From the NCBI RefSeq assembly GCF_011752995.1, contig NZ_VWWL01000037.1, positions 1 through 52,681 of the forward strand: a stretch of 52,681 nucleotides of DNA. Direction: 5' to 3'. Below, one piece after another: positions 36,579 to 46,641 of the stretch (positions within the stretch are counted from its first letter, which is position 1; the number at the start of each line of letters is the position of its first letter). The translations under genes and the position numbers were made by a program. The notes beneath the pieces are model-generated. The model ran no database searches and was not told where the DNA came from. It saw nothing but the letters and a program-made list of their open reading frames with translations. This DNA is from Burkholderia sp. Ax-1724 (lineage in GTDB: Bacteria; Pseudomonadota; Gammaproteobacteria; Burkholderiales; Burkholderiaceae).

Positions 36579-36968
36579 CTACCAACCCCAGTACGGCCCG
36601 AAGCCGACGCCAATGCCTGTGCCCCATCCGCGCCGTCCCCAACTGCCGGTCGAAAAGCCGCCGGTCACGGTGATGGGCGGCGCTGGCGAGCCATAGCGCG
36701 ACCACGCCTGAGCGGCGGCTTCTGCGGCCATCGACTGATTCTGCTCGTACATGACCTGGCGATCGATCGCGTCATAGCGCGCACGCTCTTCCGGTGTCAG
36801 CGTTTGACCGGTGCCGGCCGCTGGGGCCTGATCGGACGGCAGGCGGCTCAGAATCGGCATTGGGCCAGGCGGGTCGATCGTGCAGCCGGCGAGTGCGGCG
36901 CTACCCGCGACCACGGCCAGTACGGTCAACGTGCGCGCATGACGTATCAGCAAAAGAGGGGGCTTCAT
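36579..36968 (-). CDS. Small lipoprotein of unknown function
   Basis: The 129-residue protein has a lipoprotein signal peptide with lipobox LAGC (Cys at residue 29). The mature part has a Pro-rich start (TIDPPGPMPILSRLPSDQAP), a helical segment (LTPEERARYDAIDRQVMYEQNQ, about 57-80) and a Gly/Trp-rich end (GWGTGIGVGFGPYWGW). I do not recognise a named family. ATG 36968 has a fair ribosome site (GGAGAT about 8 nt upstream). Its own promoter is likely within 36969-37239. Confidence 0.82.
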   Translation of the reverse strand: MKPPLLLIRHARTLTVLAVVAGSAALAGCTIDPPGPMPILSRLPSDQAPAAGTGQTLTPEERARYDAIDRQVMYEQNQSMAAEAAAQAWSRYGSPAPPITVTGGFSTGSWGRRGWGTGIGVGFGPYWGW

Positions 36969-37239
36969 GTTCGAATCTCCATCGGTTCGACGCGTTGGCG
37001 GGCGAGGCCGACATGTGCCGTGAGCGGCGCGAATGGTTCAACGCACATTCACCACGGCGATCAGGCTCGGCGGTCAGAAAGGCCGCGGCCGGAGAAAGCC
37101 AGTGCGCCGCCCGAGCCATGACGGCAGTGGGCGGCGCGGTGGCGGCTGCCGTTATGAAAAGCGACGAAGCACCTATCACGCACGGCAGCCAGGGCAAGCT
37201 CGGACGTTCACGCAACCTGCCCAGGCACGCGCTGCAGCC

Positions 37240-38190
37240 TCAGTGCCGCTGATCGGTAGCCGGCGTCACGCCTTGTGAAAGTCCGCTTGCCACGAAAAGT
37301 TGCGCGACGTCGACCGGGTCGAACTCGTAGCGCTGGTTGCAGAACTCGCAGTGAATCTCGACGTGGCCGCGTTCTTCGATCACGCCGTCCACTTCGTCGC
37401 GGCCGAGCATCTTCAGCATCGCGCCGACCTTTTCGCGCGAGCACGTGCATTCGAAGCGCGTCGTGACCGGCTCGAAATGCAGCACGTTTTCCTGCCAGAA
37501 GAGCCGGCGGAAAACCGTCTCCGGTTCTTCCTTCAGCAGTTCGTCCTGCGACAGCGTGCCGCCGAGCGTGCAGACGCGCTCCCACGTGTCCGCATCGAGC
37601 TGGCCCGGATGCGGGACGATGCCGCCGTCGCCGGGCAGCTTCTGCAACAGCATGCCGACCGCGCGCTCGGTGTTCGCCGCGAGCCACATGCGCGTGTCGA
37701 GCTGCTCCGAGTGATGCATGTAGTGTTCGAGCACCTCGGCGATCGACTTGAGCGGCCCGTCGACGCCCGAGAGCGGCACGATGCTCTGGTACGGCTGCTG
37801 GCCGGGCTGTTTGTCGGCCGGGTCGAGCGTGATGACGCAGCGGCCGTGGCCGCTCGCGTTGACGAGATCGACGAGCGAGGTCGTGTCTTCGAGCGCCGGG
37901 CCGTTCTCGCCCGAGAGCTTCGCGGTGGCGCGCATCGTCAGGTTCGAACTGCACTGCACGACCAGCATCTTGACCGGGCCATCGCCGAAAATCTGCATGA
38001 CGAGCGTGCCGTCGAACTTCAGGTTCGCCGACAGCAGCGCGCACGCGGCCATCATTTCGCCCAGGATCGTTCGCACGGGCGCCGGATAATCGCGCCGCGT
38101 CAATACTTCCTGCCACGTATTGCGCAACGAAACGATCTCGCCGCGCACCGGCGCCGCGCTGAACATGAATTTTTGCAACTGGTCGCTCAC
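37240..38190 (-). CDS. hslO: Redox-regulated chaperone Hsp33
   Basis: Cytoplasmic holdase that is switched on by oxidation of a zinc centre. The 316-residue protein begins SDQLQKFMFSAAPVRGE and has the zinc/redox motifs CTCSREK (CXC) and CEFC (CXXC) near the C terminus (about 254-288). The start is GTG 38190 with AGGAAA upstream; a longer frame reaches 38670 but overlaps the gamma-carbonic-anhydrase gene. It is 65 bp after that gene on the same strand. Confidence 0.96.
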   Translation of the reverse strand: MSDQLQKFMFSAAPVRGEIVSLRNTWQEVLTRRDYPAPVRTILGEMMAACALLSANLKFDGTLVMQIFGDGPVKMLVVQCSSNLTMRATAKLSGENGPALEDTTSLVDLVNASGHGRCVITLDPADKQPGQQPYQSIVPLSGVDGPLKSIAEVLEHYMHHSEQLDTRMWLAANTERAVGMLLQKLPGDGGIVPHPGQLDADTWERVCTLGGTLSQDELLKEEPETVFRRLFWQENVLHFEPVTTRFECTCSREKVGAMLKMLGRDEVDGVIEERGHVEIHCEFCNQRYEFDPVDVAQLFVASGLSQGVTPATDQRH

Positions 38191-38255
38191 AACTTTTCCT
38201 CGATGGAGTGACGCGGCGCGATGCCGCGTCATTGCGCACCGCGCGCGCCGGCCGT

Positions 38256-38780
38256 CTAGCCGATGCGCACGAGCTGCGCCTTGAAATACTCGCGGCGCTC
38301 GACATAACTTGCCGCGCCGCGCCGCATGTTGGCGATATCCGCTTCCGTCAGTTCGCGCACGACCTTGGCGGGCGCGCCGAGAATCAGCGTATTGTCGGGA
38401 AACACCTTGCCCTCGGTGACGACGGCACCCGCTCCGACCAGACAGTTGCGGCCGATCACCGCGCCATTCAAGACCACGGCCTGAATGCCGATCAGCGAAC
38501 CTTCCTTGATCGTGCAGCCGTGCAGCATGACCTGGTGGCCGATCGTCACGTTCGGCTCGACCGTCAGCGGATAGCCGGGGTCGGTGTGCAGCACCGCGCT
38601 TTCCTGCACGTTGCTGCCGGCGCCGATCGTGATCGGCTCGTTGTCGCCGCGCAGCGTCGCGCCGAACCACACGCTCGCGTTTTCCTCGAGCGTCACGTTG
38701 CCGATGATGTTCGCCGAATCCGCGACGAACACGCTTTCATGGATGTTCGGGGCGGCTTCGCCCAGCTTGTAAATCGTCAC
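38256..38780 (-). CDS. Gamma-carbonic anhydrase family protein (left-handed beta helix)
   Basis: Hexapeptide-repeat trimeric protein of the YrdA/CaiE/gamma-CA group; some members are carbonic anhydrases, others have unknown roles. The 174-residue protein shows the repeats (NIIGNVTLEENASVWFGATL..., NVTIGHQVMLHGCTI) and the three metal-binding histidines (LHTDPG, GHQVMLHG). The start is GTG 38780 with AGGAGA 5-9 nt upstream. It probably forms a transcript with hslO. Confidence 0.9.
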   Translation of the reverse strand: MTIYKLGEAAPNIHESVFVADSANIIGNVTLEENASVWFGATLRGDNEPITIGAGSNVQESAVLHTDPGYPLTVEPNVTIGHQVMLHGCTIKEGSLIGIQAVVLNGAVIGRNCLVGAGAVVTEGKVFPDNTLILGAPAKVVRELTEADIANMRRGAASYVERREYFKAQLVRIG

Positions 38781-39204
38781 AATGTCTCCTGTTGATCGGT
38801 CGCCGCATGCGGCGCCTGGCCGCTGTCGCGCGTTGCCGGCCTGACTTCGCGGGCCTGACGGACGCGCCCGCAGGCGCGCCGGATGGTCGAATCGGGTATT
38901 GTAAACGGTTGTGTGGCCGGGCCGCTCGGCGCGCGCGCCAAGGTGCGCGCTTGCGATTTCGCGGTGATTGCCGGCGAGAACGTGAGAGAAGCGGCGCCGT
39001 GGTGTCCGGTTCGTCGCCGCATGGGCTTGTTGTGCGTAGCGGTTACGCATGGCCACTCGTCGCGTGGGCCGCATGCCGTGGCGCTTCTGCGCGTTTTGTC
39101 GCGCGTTGGCGGTACGAGCGGGGCTCGACTTGGCCACGTTTACCGCAGCGTCTCCGGCCGCTTTATCCGTTGCCTCAGTTGATTTCGTTGCCGATCCGCT
39201 TCCC
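38781..39204. other. Divergent intergenic region between gamma-CA and DUF455 genes
   Basis: About 420 bp. A minus-strand TACAAT (38903-38898) could be the -10 of the gamma-CA-hslO transcript. An inverted repeat TGCGTA / TACGCA is at 39033-39049. The frame of the DUF455 gene is open upstream to 39049, so an earlier start for that gene cannot be ruled out. Confidence 0.4.
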
Positions 39205-40191
39205 ATGACGTCCGCCGCTTCGCCTGTTTCATCCATGTCCTGCGCATCGGATTCCCGCGACGAGCCTTCGTGCGCGCGCCGTGCCGCGCTCGCCGCCTTG
39301 CGCGACAGCGATCCGGCCATCAAGGCGGATGCGGCTCGCGCACTGTATGCCGCCGTGCTCGACGGTCGCGCCGTCTGTCACGCCGATCTCGAACTGGCCG
39401 AGCCGGCCGGCCTGCCGGGCCGTCCCGTGCGGCCCGAACTCGTCGAGCCGCGCCAGCTCGGCCGGCGCAGCATGCAGTCGCCGCAGGGCCGCGCGGTATT
39501 GCTGCATGCGCTCGCGCACATCGAGTTCAACGCGATCAATCTCGCGCTCGACGCCGTATGGCGCTTCTCCGGCATGCCCGCCGGGTTCTATGCCGACTGG
39601 CTCAAGGTCGCCGCCGAAGAGGCCTATCACTACTCGCTGCTCGCCGCGCGGCTCGCCGAATACGGCCATGCCTACGGCGACTTCCCGGCGCACGGCGGCC
39701 TGTGGGACATGTGCGAGCGCACCCGCGGCGACGTGCTCGCGCGCATGGCGCTGGTGCCGCGCACGCTCGAAGCGCGCGGCCTCGACGCCTCGCCGCCGAT
39801 TCGCGCGCGTTTGCAGCAGGCGGGCGATCAGGCGTCGGCGGCGATTCTCGACGTGATCTTGCGCGACGAGATCGGCCACGTGCTGATCGGCAACCGCTGG
39901 TTCCGCCACCTGTGCGGGGCGCACGGGCTCGATCCGCACGAGACCTATCAGCGTCTCGCCGATCAATACCACGCGCCGAAGTTACGCGGTCCGTTCAATT
40001 TCGAAGCACGTCGCGACGCCGGTTTCGACGAAGCCGAACTCGCCGCGCTCGCGGGGCTCGACGCGCAGCCGCAACCGCAACCGCAACCGCAACCGCAACC
40101 GCAACCGCAACCGCAACCGCAACCGCAACCGCAACCGCAGGGGCCGACGCCGGACCCGACCGACGCGGACGACCGAACACCGCTTCGATAA
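39205..40191 (+). CDS. DUF455 ferritin-like protein with a (Gln-Pro)n tail
   Basis: Ferritin-like four-helix protein of the DUF455 family, function unknown; probably binds a di-iron centre. The 328-residue protein shows metal-ligand-like segments: HIEFNAINLA, AAEEAYHYSLL (ExxH) and LRDEIGHVLIG (ExxH). MiaE and ferritins use the same ligands. After the domain comes a QP-repeat tail encoded by twelve CCGCAA/G hexamers and a short acidic end. ATG 39205 was chosen as the first start near the family domain; 39235 and 39049 are alternatives and none has a strong ribosome site. Confidence 0.85.
   Translation: MTSAASPVSSMSCASDSRDEPSCARRAALAALRDSDPAIKADAARALYAAVLDGRAVCHADLELAEPAGLPGRPVRPELVEPRQLGRRSMQSPQGRAVLLHALAHIEFNAINLALDAVWRFSGMPAGFYADWLKVAAEEAYHYSLLAARLAEYGHAYGDFPAHGGLWDMCERTRGDVLARMALVPRTLEARGLDASPPIRARLQQAGDQASAAILDVILRDEIGHVLIGNRWFRHLCGAHGLDPHETYQRLADQYHAPKLRGPFNFEARRDAGFDEAELAALAGLDAQPQPQPQPQPQPQPQPQPQPQPQPQGPTPDPTDADDRTPLR
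40069..40140 (+). repeat. Hexanucleotide repeat (CCGCAA)x12
   Basis: Twelve uninterrupted hexamers (the last is CCGCAG) encode Pro-Gln repeats near the C terminus of the DUF455 protein. Slippage would change the number of QP units without shifting the frame. Confidence 0.97.
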
Positions 40192-40260
40192 TCGCTCTCC
40201 CCGTATCAGCCGGCGGTCTCTATAATCGAACGATCATTCTTTTTTGTGGGTGCGCCGCTC

Positions 40261-41145
40261 ATGAATACTTCCCGCTCCGAGTTCGTCGCCGTGCGCGGCG
40301 TCCGTCTGCACGTGCGGCGTTGGGGCCGTCCCGACGCGCCGATCCTGTTCATGCTGCATGGCTGGATGGACGTGGGGGCCTCGTTCCAGTTCGTCGTCGA
40401 GGCGCTCGGCGGCGACTGGCAGGTGATCGCGCCCGACATGCGCGGCTTCGGCCTGTCTGACTGGCCGGTTGCCGAGCGCGGCGGCGGCAGCTACTGGATT
40501 CAGGACTATCTCGGCGATCTCGACGCGCTCGTCGACCACTACGCGCCAAAAGGCGAGGTCAATCTGGTCGGCCACAGCATGGGCGCGAACATCGTGTGCG
40601 TGTACGCGGGCGTGCGGCCGGAGCGGGTGCGGCGCGTGGTCGATCTCGAGGGCTTTGGGCTCGCGCCGTCGCATCCGGCGCAGGCGCCCAGGCGCTTGCT
40701 CAACTGGCTCGACGAATTGCGCGATCCGCCGCAGCTGAGGCGCTATGCGTCGCTCGACGAGGTGGCCGCGCGCCTCACCAAAACCAATCCGCGGCTCGAT
40801 CCGCGGCGCGCGAAGTTTCTCGCGCGGCACTGGTCGAAGCCGGATGGCGAAGGGCGCTTCATGCTGCTCGCCGACCCCGCGCACAAGGTGCGCGGGCCGA
40901 CGCTGTATCGCCTCGACGAGGTGATGGCCGTATGGCGCAAGGTGAGGGCGAGGGTGCTGCACGTCGAGGCCGCCGGGTCGCCGACGCTCGCGCAGATCGC
41001 CGGCGAGATTCCGCTCGACGAATTCAAGGCGCGTTTTCAGGCGTTTCCCGACTGGCGCGAGAAGATCATCGACGAGGCCGGGCACATGGTGCATCACGAC
41101 CAGCCGGAGCAGATCGCGGCGCTGATCGAGGGGTGTTGCGCTTAG
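40261..41145 (+). CDS. Alpha/beta hydrolase
   Basis: Serine hydrolase, 294 residues, substrate unknown. HGWMDVGASFQFV carries the oxyanion HG, the nucleophile is in GHSMGAN (near residue 107), an acid near residue 240 and the His in AGHMVHHDQPEQIA near 279. The fold is that of epoxide-hydrolase/BioH-like enzymes. ATG 40261 (MNTSRSEFVAVRGVRLHV) was preferred over 40246. It follows the DUF455 gene by 69 bp. Confidence 0.9.
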   Translation: MNTSRSEFVAVRGVRLHVRRWGRPDAPILFMLHGWMDVGASFQFVVEALGGDWQVIAPDMRGFGLSDWPVAERGGGSYWIQDYLGDLDALVDHYAPKGEVNLVGHSMGANIVCVYAGVRPERVRRVVDLEGFGLAPSHPAQAPRRLLNWLDELRDPPQLRRYASLDEVAARLTKTNPRLDPRRAKFLARHWSKPDGEGRFMLLADPAHKVRGPTLYRLDEVMAVWRKVRARVLHVEAAGSPTLAQIAGEIPLDEFKARFQAFPDWREKIIDEAGHMVHHDQPEQIAALIEGCCA

Positions 41146-41452
41146 GCGGCTTTATTAGGCGGCTTCATTGCGAAGGTCTGGAGAGGTTTTAGGGGGGCGG
41201 CGTTTGTTGCCAGTGTTGGGCCGTCTGCGCGCAGGCGCGCTTGCCTGTATTCGAGCTTCTATCCGCGCCCGCAACCGAGCCCGCGGCCCGTATCCGCCGT
41301 GACGCGGCGCGGCACGCGTCCGGCGCCGGCGCATGCAGCAAGTGCCGGCAGCAAGCGTGCACAGCAAGCGCCCGCAGCCGCCACCGCAAGATAGCCCTGC
41401 GGGCCCTTACTGCGTTGCAGTAAAATGGCTGGAGAATCTCTCCAGGACCACG
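41146..41452 (+). other. Non-coding region upstream of the PHP phosphatase gene
   Basis: About 300 bp. It contains an inverted repeat TTACTGC / GCAGTAA (41407-41413 and 41417-41423, 3-nt gap) overlapping a TAAAAT (41421-41426) that could be the -10 box for the gene at 41453. No gene or RNA is seen otherwise. Confidence 0.45.
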
Positions 41453-42283
41453 ATGAACGCCGATCTTCACTGCCACTCCACCGTTTCCGACGGCCAGTTC
41501 GCGCCGGCCGACGTCGCGCGCCGTGCGCACGCGAACGGCGTGACGCTGTGGGCGCTCACCGATCACGACGAAGTCGGCGGTCAGCACGAAGCGCGCGCCA
41601 CCTCCGAAGCGCTCGGTATGCGCTATCTGAGCGGCGTCGAGATTTCGGTCACATGGGCGGGGCGCACCGTGCATATCGTCGGGCTCGGTATCGATCCGAC
41701 CAGCCGGATTCTGATCGACGGTCTCGCGCGCACGCGCGACGGCCGTGCCGCGCGCGCCGAGGCGATCGGCGAGCAACTGGCCGCGCTCGGCATTCCCGGC
41801 GCGTACGAGGGCGCGCTCGAATACGTCTCGAATCCCGACATGATGTCGCGCACGCACTTCGCGCGCTTCATGGTCGAGCACGGCCACTGCGGCACTACGC
41901 AGGAAGTGTTCGACCGCTATCTCGGCGACGGCAAGCCGGCCTACGTCGCGCACCGCTGGGCGAAACTCGCCGACGCGGTGGGCTGGATCCAGGCCGCGGG
42001 CGGCGAGGCGATCGTCGCGCATCCGGGTCGCTACGCGTATTCACCGCTCGAATTCGACGCGTTTTTCGGCGAATTCATCGACCTCGGCGGCAAGGCGATC
42101 GAGGTGGTGACGGGCAGCCACACGCCCGACCAGTATCGCGAATACGCAGACGTCGCGCGCCGCTTCGGCTTCGAGGCCTCGCGCGGGTCCGATTTCCACG
42201 CGCCCGGCGAGGGCCGCATCGAACTCGGCGCGCTGCCGCCGCTGCCCGCCGATCTCAAGCCCGTCTGGGAACGCTGGCTGTGA
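41453..42283 (+). CDS. rnm: PHP-domain 3',5'-nucleoside bisphosphate phosphatase / RNase AM
   Basis: PHP metallo-phosphoesterase of the YciV (TrpH) family. The E. coli member removes the 3' phosphate of pAp and acts as a 5'-3' exonuclease on short RNA and rRNA 5' ends. The 276-residue protein starts MNADLHCHSTVSDGQ with the DLHCHST metal motif; LTDHDEVGG, GVEISV, EVVTGSH and SDFHAPGE are also present. ATG 41453 is the family start. The order with yciO and trpS recalls the E. coli trp-side cluster yciV-yciO. Confidence 0.9.
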   Translation: MNADLHCHSTVSDGQFAPADVARRAHANGVTLWALTDHDEVGGQHEARATSEALGMRYLSGVEISVTWAGRTVHIVGLGIDPTSRILIDGLARTRDGRAARAEAIGEQLAALGIPGAYEGALEYVSNPDMMSRTHFARFMVEHGHCGTTQEVFDRYLGDGKPAYVAHRWAKLADAVGWIQAAGGEAIVAHPGRYAYSPLEFDAFFGEFIDLGGKAIEVVTGSHTPDQYREYADVARRFGFEASRGSDFHAPGEGRIELGALPPLPADLKPVWERWL

Positions 42284-42320
42284 CCGCGCGCCGTGCCATG
42301 ACGGCACGTCACGCGCGCGG
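42284..42320 (+). other. Hairpin directly after the rnm stop codon
   Basis: CCGCGCG and CGTGCC pair with GGCACG and CGCGCGG around an ATGAC loop. No T run follows, so it may protect the 3' end or slow the polymerase, not necessarily terminate. Confidence 0.4.
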
Positions 42321-42495
42321 GCTGGCCCGATCAGGCGAGCGCGTGCGCACCAGCCCCCTGGCGGCGCCGTGCCATGCGGATGCCTCTTCGAGGCATTGCA
42401 TTCCGCGGGCCAGCCGTCCTCCATTCGCAGGGCACGTGCGATCCGTTTGCCGCATGCCAGCCGCAGCCGTTCATCCGCCGTCATCGTGAACCACC

Positions 42496-43131
42496 ATGTC
42501 CCAATACTTCCGGCTTCATCCCGACAATCCGCAGCCGCGCCTCGTCAAGCAGGCCGTGCAGATCATCAACGACGGCGGCGTGGTCGCGTTGCCGACCGAT
42601 TCGACCTATGCGCTCGCCTGCCATCTCGACGACAAGGATGCGGTCGAGCGTCTGCGGCGCATTCGCGGGCTCGATGAAAAGCAGCTGCTGTCGCTGCTCG
42701 TGCGCGATCTGTCGGAGCTCGCCAATTTCGCGATGGTGGACAACCGGCAGTACCGGCTGCTCAAATCGGTGACGCCGGGCCCGTACGTGTTCGTGCTGCA
42801 GGCGACGAAGGAAGTGCCGCGGCGCGTCTCGCATCCGTCGCGCAAGACGATCGGCCTGCGCGTGCCGGATCATGCGATCACGCTCGCGATTCTCGAGGAA
42901 CTCGGTCAGCCGCTGCTCGGCTCGACGCTGATCATGCCCGACGAAACCGAGCCGCTGAACGATCCCGAGGACATTCGCGCGCGGCTCGAAAAGCAGCTTG
43001 ATCTCGTGATCGACGGCGGCCCTTGCGTATGCGAGCCGTCCACCGTGATCGACCTGACCGGCGCGGAGCCCGTACTGGTGCGGGCAGGGCGGGGTTCGCT
43101 CGCGCCGTTCGGCCTCGCGGAAGCGGCATGA
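42496..43131 (+). CDS. yciO: YciO-type Sua5/YrdC family protein
   Basis: Member of the YrdC/Sua5/YciO fold. YrdC and Sua5 make threonylcarbamoyl-AMP for tRNA t6A; the YciO branch has uncertain function. The 211-residue protein has the KxR/SxN-like features (DGGVVALPTDSTYALAC near residue 28, PGPYVFVLQAT near 90, TIGLRVPDH near 117, GSTLIMPDE). No Sua5 C-terminal domain. It lies between rnm and an M50 protease, as yciO lies beside yciV in E. coli. ATG 42496. Confidence 0.88.
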   Translation: MSQYFRLHPDNPQPRLVKQAVQIINDGGVVALPTDSTYALACHLDDKDAVERLRRIRGLDEKQLLSLLVRDLSELANFAMVDNRQYRLLKSVTPGPYVFVLQATKEVPRRVSHPSRKTIGLRVPDHAITLAILEELGQPLLGSTLIMPDETEPLNDPEDIRARLEKQLDLVIDGGPCVCEPSTVIDLTGAEPVLVRAGRGSLAPFGLAEAA

Positions 43132-43164
43132 GCGAAAGCGGGCAGACGCGCGCAAGCGCATTGT

Positions 43165-43170
43165 TACAAT
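43165..43170 (+). promoter_or_regulatory. Candidate -10 box just before the M50 protease gene
   Basis: TACAAT ends 8 bp before ATG 43179. If used, the mRNA would be nearly leaderless. No good -35 is seen. Confidence 0.3.
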
Positions 43171-43178
43171 AACGGCAT

Positions 43179-43841
43179 ATGGATTCTTCCCTGATACAGA
43201 CCGTCGCGGTCTACGCGCTTCCGGTTATTTTCGCGATCACGCTGCACGAAGCGGCGCACGGCTACGTCGCGCGCTGGCTCGGCGACAACACCGCCTACGT
43301 GCTCGGCCGCGTGTCGCTGAACCCGATGCGCCATATCGATCCGCTCGGCACGATCGCGATTCCGCTCCTGCTCTATTTCGCGACGAGCGGCGCGTTCATG
43401 TTCGGCTACGCGAAGCCGGTGCCGGTCGCGTTCGGCAATCTGCGCAATCCGCGCTGGGGCAGCCTGTGGGTCGCGGCGGCCGGTCCCGTGTGCAACTTCA
43501 TCCAGGCGCTGGCGTGGGGCGTGTTCGGCGTCGTGCTCGCGGTGCTCAATATCGACGAACCGTTTTTCACGCGCATGGCCGGCGCGGGCGTCGGCGTGAA
43601 TCTGGTGCTCGGCGTGCTGAACCTCTTTCCGCTGCCGCCGCTCGACGGCGGCCGCGTGCTGATGGCGCTGTTGCCGCCGAAGCAGGCGATTTCGCTCGCG
43701 CGGCTCGAACCGTACGGCTTTTTCATCGTCATGGCGCTCGTCATGACGGGCACGCTCACGCGTTTCTGGTTAAAGCCGCTCGTCACGCTCGGCTATAGCG
43801 CGATTACCGCAATTCTGACTCCACTTGTTTCGCTTTTCTAA
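43179..43841 (+). CDS. Site-2 protease (M50) family membrane metallopeptidase
   Basis: Integral-membrane zinc peptidase of the M50 (S2P/FtsEx-like, short) group. The 220-residue protein has HEAAH (zinc motif HExxH, residues about 22-26) in the first helix and the second ligand motif LPPLDGGRVL near 152. About five to six membrane segments; no PDZ domain, unlike RseP. Substrate unknown. The trpS start codon is 6 nt after its stop, so the two are co-translated. Confidence 0.92.
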   Translation: MDSSLIQTVAVYALPVIFAITLHEAAHGYVARWLGDNTAYVLGRVSLNPMRHIDPLGTIAIPLLLYFATSGAFMFGYAKPVPVAFGNLRNPRWGSLWVAAAGPVCNFIQALAWGVFGVVLAVLNIDEPFFTRMAGAGVGVNLVLGVLNLFPLPPLDGGRVLMALLPPKQAISLARLEPYGFFIVMALVMTGTLTRFWLKPLVTLGYSAITAILTPLVSLF

Positions 43842-43847
43842 ATAACC

Positions 43848-45050
<1,203 letters not shown>

Positions 45051-45078
45051 TGGGCCATCGAGCTACCGCCGCGCAGCA

Positions 45079-45705
45079 ATGAGCACACCCACTGCCGCCG
45101 GCATGCACGGCCTCGGTGAAGCGTCGCGCTGGGTGCGCGACTGGGCGCATCTGGTCGCGCCGGGTGGCGCGGTGCTCGACGTCGCCTCGGGCGCGGGGCG
45201 TCATGCGCGGTTTTTCGCGTCGCGCGGGCATCCGGTGACGGCGCTCGACCGCGACGCGGCCGCGCTCGGCATGTTGCGCGCCGCGCCGCTCGTCACCCCG
45301 CTCGTGGCCGACCTCGAAGGCGCGCCGTGGCCGCTTGCCGACACCGCCGGATTTGCTGCGGTCGTCGTGACGAACTATCTGCACCGGCCGCTTTTCCCAT
45401 CCCTTCTGCGCGCGCTCGCGCCGGGCGGCGTACTGGTTTACGAGACCTTCGCGCAAGGCAACGAAAGCGTCGGCAAACCGTCCAACCCGGCGTTTCTACT
45501 GGCGCCGGGCGAGCTTCTCGAGAGGGTGCGCGGCCAGTTGCGGGTAGTCGCATTTCAGGATGGATTTCTCGCGGAACCGCGCCCGGCCTACGTTCAGCGC
45601 ATCTGCGCGATTCGCGAGCCGGCGCCCGCGCATGATCCCCCCAGGCAACAGCCCCGCCTTGTTACGAGTTGGCGGGCTAATCCGCTACAATCGCGGTTTA
45701 CCTGA
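45079..45705 (+). CDS. SAM-dependent methyltransferase, class I
   Basis: Rossmann-fold methyltransferase, 208 residues, with motif I VLDVASGAGRHARFFA (about 33-48) and the acid loop TALDRD. It resembles the TehB-like group; target unknown. The Pro/Arg-rich C-terminal tail (about 180-208) is variable in composition. ATG 45079 (MSTPTAAGMHG) was chosen; the frame is open further upstream inside trpS. It is 28 bp after trpS, so it shares its transcript. Confidence 0.88.
   Translation: MSTPTAAGMHGLGEASRWVRDWAHLVAPGGAVLDVASGAGRHARFFASRGHPVTALDRDAAALGMLRAAPLVTPLVADLEGAPWPLADTAGFAAVVVTNYLHRPLFPSLLRALAPGGVLVYETFAQGNESVGKPSNPAFLLAPGELLERVRGQLRVVAFQDGFLAEPRPAYVQRICAIREPAPAHDPPRQQPRLVTSWRANPLQSRFT
45686..45691 (+). 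promoter_or_regulatory. Candidate -10 box of dapA-bamC
   Basis: TACAAT, 32 bp before dapA ATG 45724, overlapping the end of the methyltransferase gene. The -35 region is not clear. Confidence 0.35.
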
Positions 45706-45723
45706 TCATATTCATGGCTTTTC

Positions 45724-46641
45724 ATGACTAACGGCAACCAGAGCGGCGCCAACGGCGGCGTGCAGATTCGCGGCAGCATTCCTGCCATCATCACCCCGAT
45801 GTTCGAAGACGGCAGCCTCGATCTGCCGGCGTTCCGAAAACTGGTCGACTGGCACGTCGCGGAAGGGACGGACGCGCTCGTCGTGGTCGGCACGAGCGGC
45901 GAATCGGCCACACTGTCGGTCGAAGAGCACGTGCTCATGGTCAAGACCGCGGTCGAGCACTGCGCGGGCCGTATTCCGGTGATCGCTGGCGCGGGTGCCA
46001 ATTCGACGTCCGAGGCGATCGAACTGACGCGGCATGCGAAGGACGTCGGTGCCGACGCGACGCTGCAGGTCGTGCCGTATTACAACAAGCCGACGCAGGA
46101 AGGCATCTACCGCCATTTCGCGAAGATCGCCGAAACCGTCGATCTGCCGGTGATCCTCTACAACGTGCCGGGCCGCACCGTTGCCGACATGAGCAACGAG
46201 ACCATCCTGCGCTGTGCGCAGGTGCCGGGCATCGTCGGCGTGAAGGAAGCGACCGGCAACATCGACCGCGCCGCGCATCTGATCAAGGCGGCGCCGGCCC
46301 ACTTCGGCATCTATAGCGGCGACGATCCCACCGCGATCGCGCTGATGCTGCTCGGCGGCCACGGCAATATCTCGGTCACGGCCAACGTCGCGCCGCGCGC
46401 CATGAGCGATCTGTGCAAGGCCGCGCTCGCCGCGGATGCGAAGACCGCGCGCGAAATTCATCTGAAACTGCTGTCGCTGCACAAGTACCTGTTCGCCGAG
46501 GCGAATCCGATTCCGACGAAATGGGCGCTGCAGCAACTCGGGCGTGTGCAGGGCGGTATCCGTTTGCCGCTTACGCCGCTCGACGCGCAATACCACGATG
46601 TGGTGCGCGGCGCGCTGCGCGAAGCGGGCCTGCTAGGTTAA
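45724..46641 (+). CDS. dapA: 4-hydroxy-tetrahydrodipicolinate synthase
   Basis: First enzyme of the diaminopimelate/lysine branch; condenses pyruvate with aspartate semialdehyde. The 305-residue protein has the family GTSGESATL loop (near 57), YYNKPTQEG, the Tyr in LYNVPGRT and the Schiff-base Lys in GVKEATGN (near 174). An N-terminal Asn/Gly-rich leader of about 15 residues (MTNGNQSGANGG) precedes the family start. bamC follows 130 bp later, as nlpB follows dapA in E. coli. Confidence 0.98.
   Translation: MTNGNQSGANGGVQIRGSIPAIITPMFEDGSLDLPAFRKLVDWHVAEGTDALVVVGTSGESATLSVEEHVLMVKTAVEHCAGRIPVIAGAGANSTSEAIELTRHAKDVGADATLQVVPYYNKPTQEGIYRHFAKIAETVDLPVILYNVPGRTVADMSNETILRCAQVPGIVGVKEATGNIDRAAHLIKAAPAHFGIYSGDDPTAIALMLLGGHGNISVTANVAPRAMSDLCKAALAADAKTAREIHLKLLSLHKYLFAEANPIPTKWALQQLGRVQGGIRLPLTPLDAQYHDVVRGALREAGLLG

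Noticed and set aside
40069..40140. Hexamer tract as a phase-variation switch
   Set aside because: The unit is 6 bp, so copy change cannot turn the frame off; at most it alters tail length.
45600..45724. A lysine riboswitch or leader before dapA
   Set aside because: The gap between the methyltransferase stop and dapA is only 18 bp, too short for such an element.
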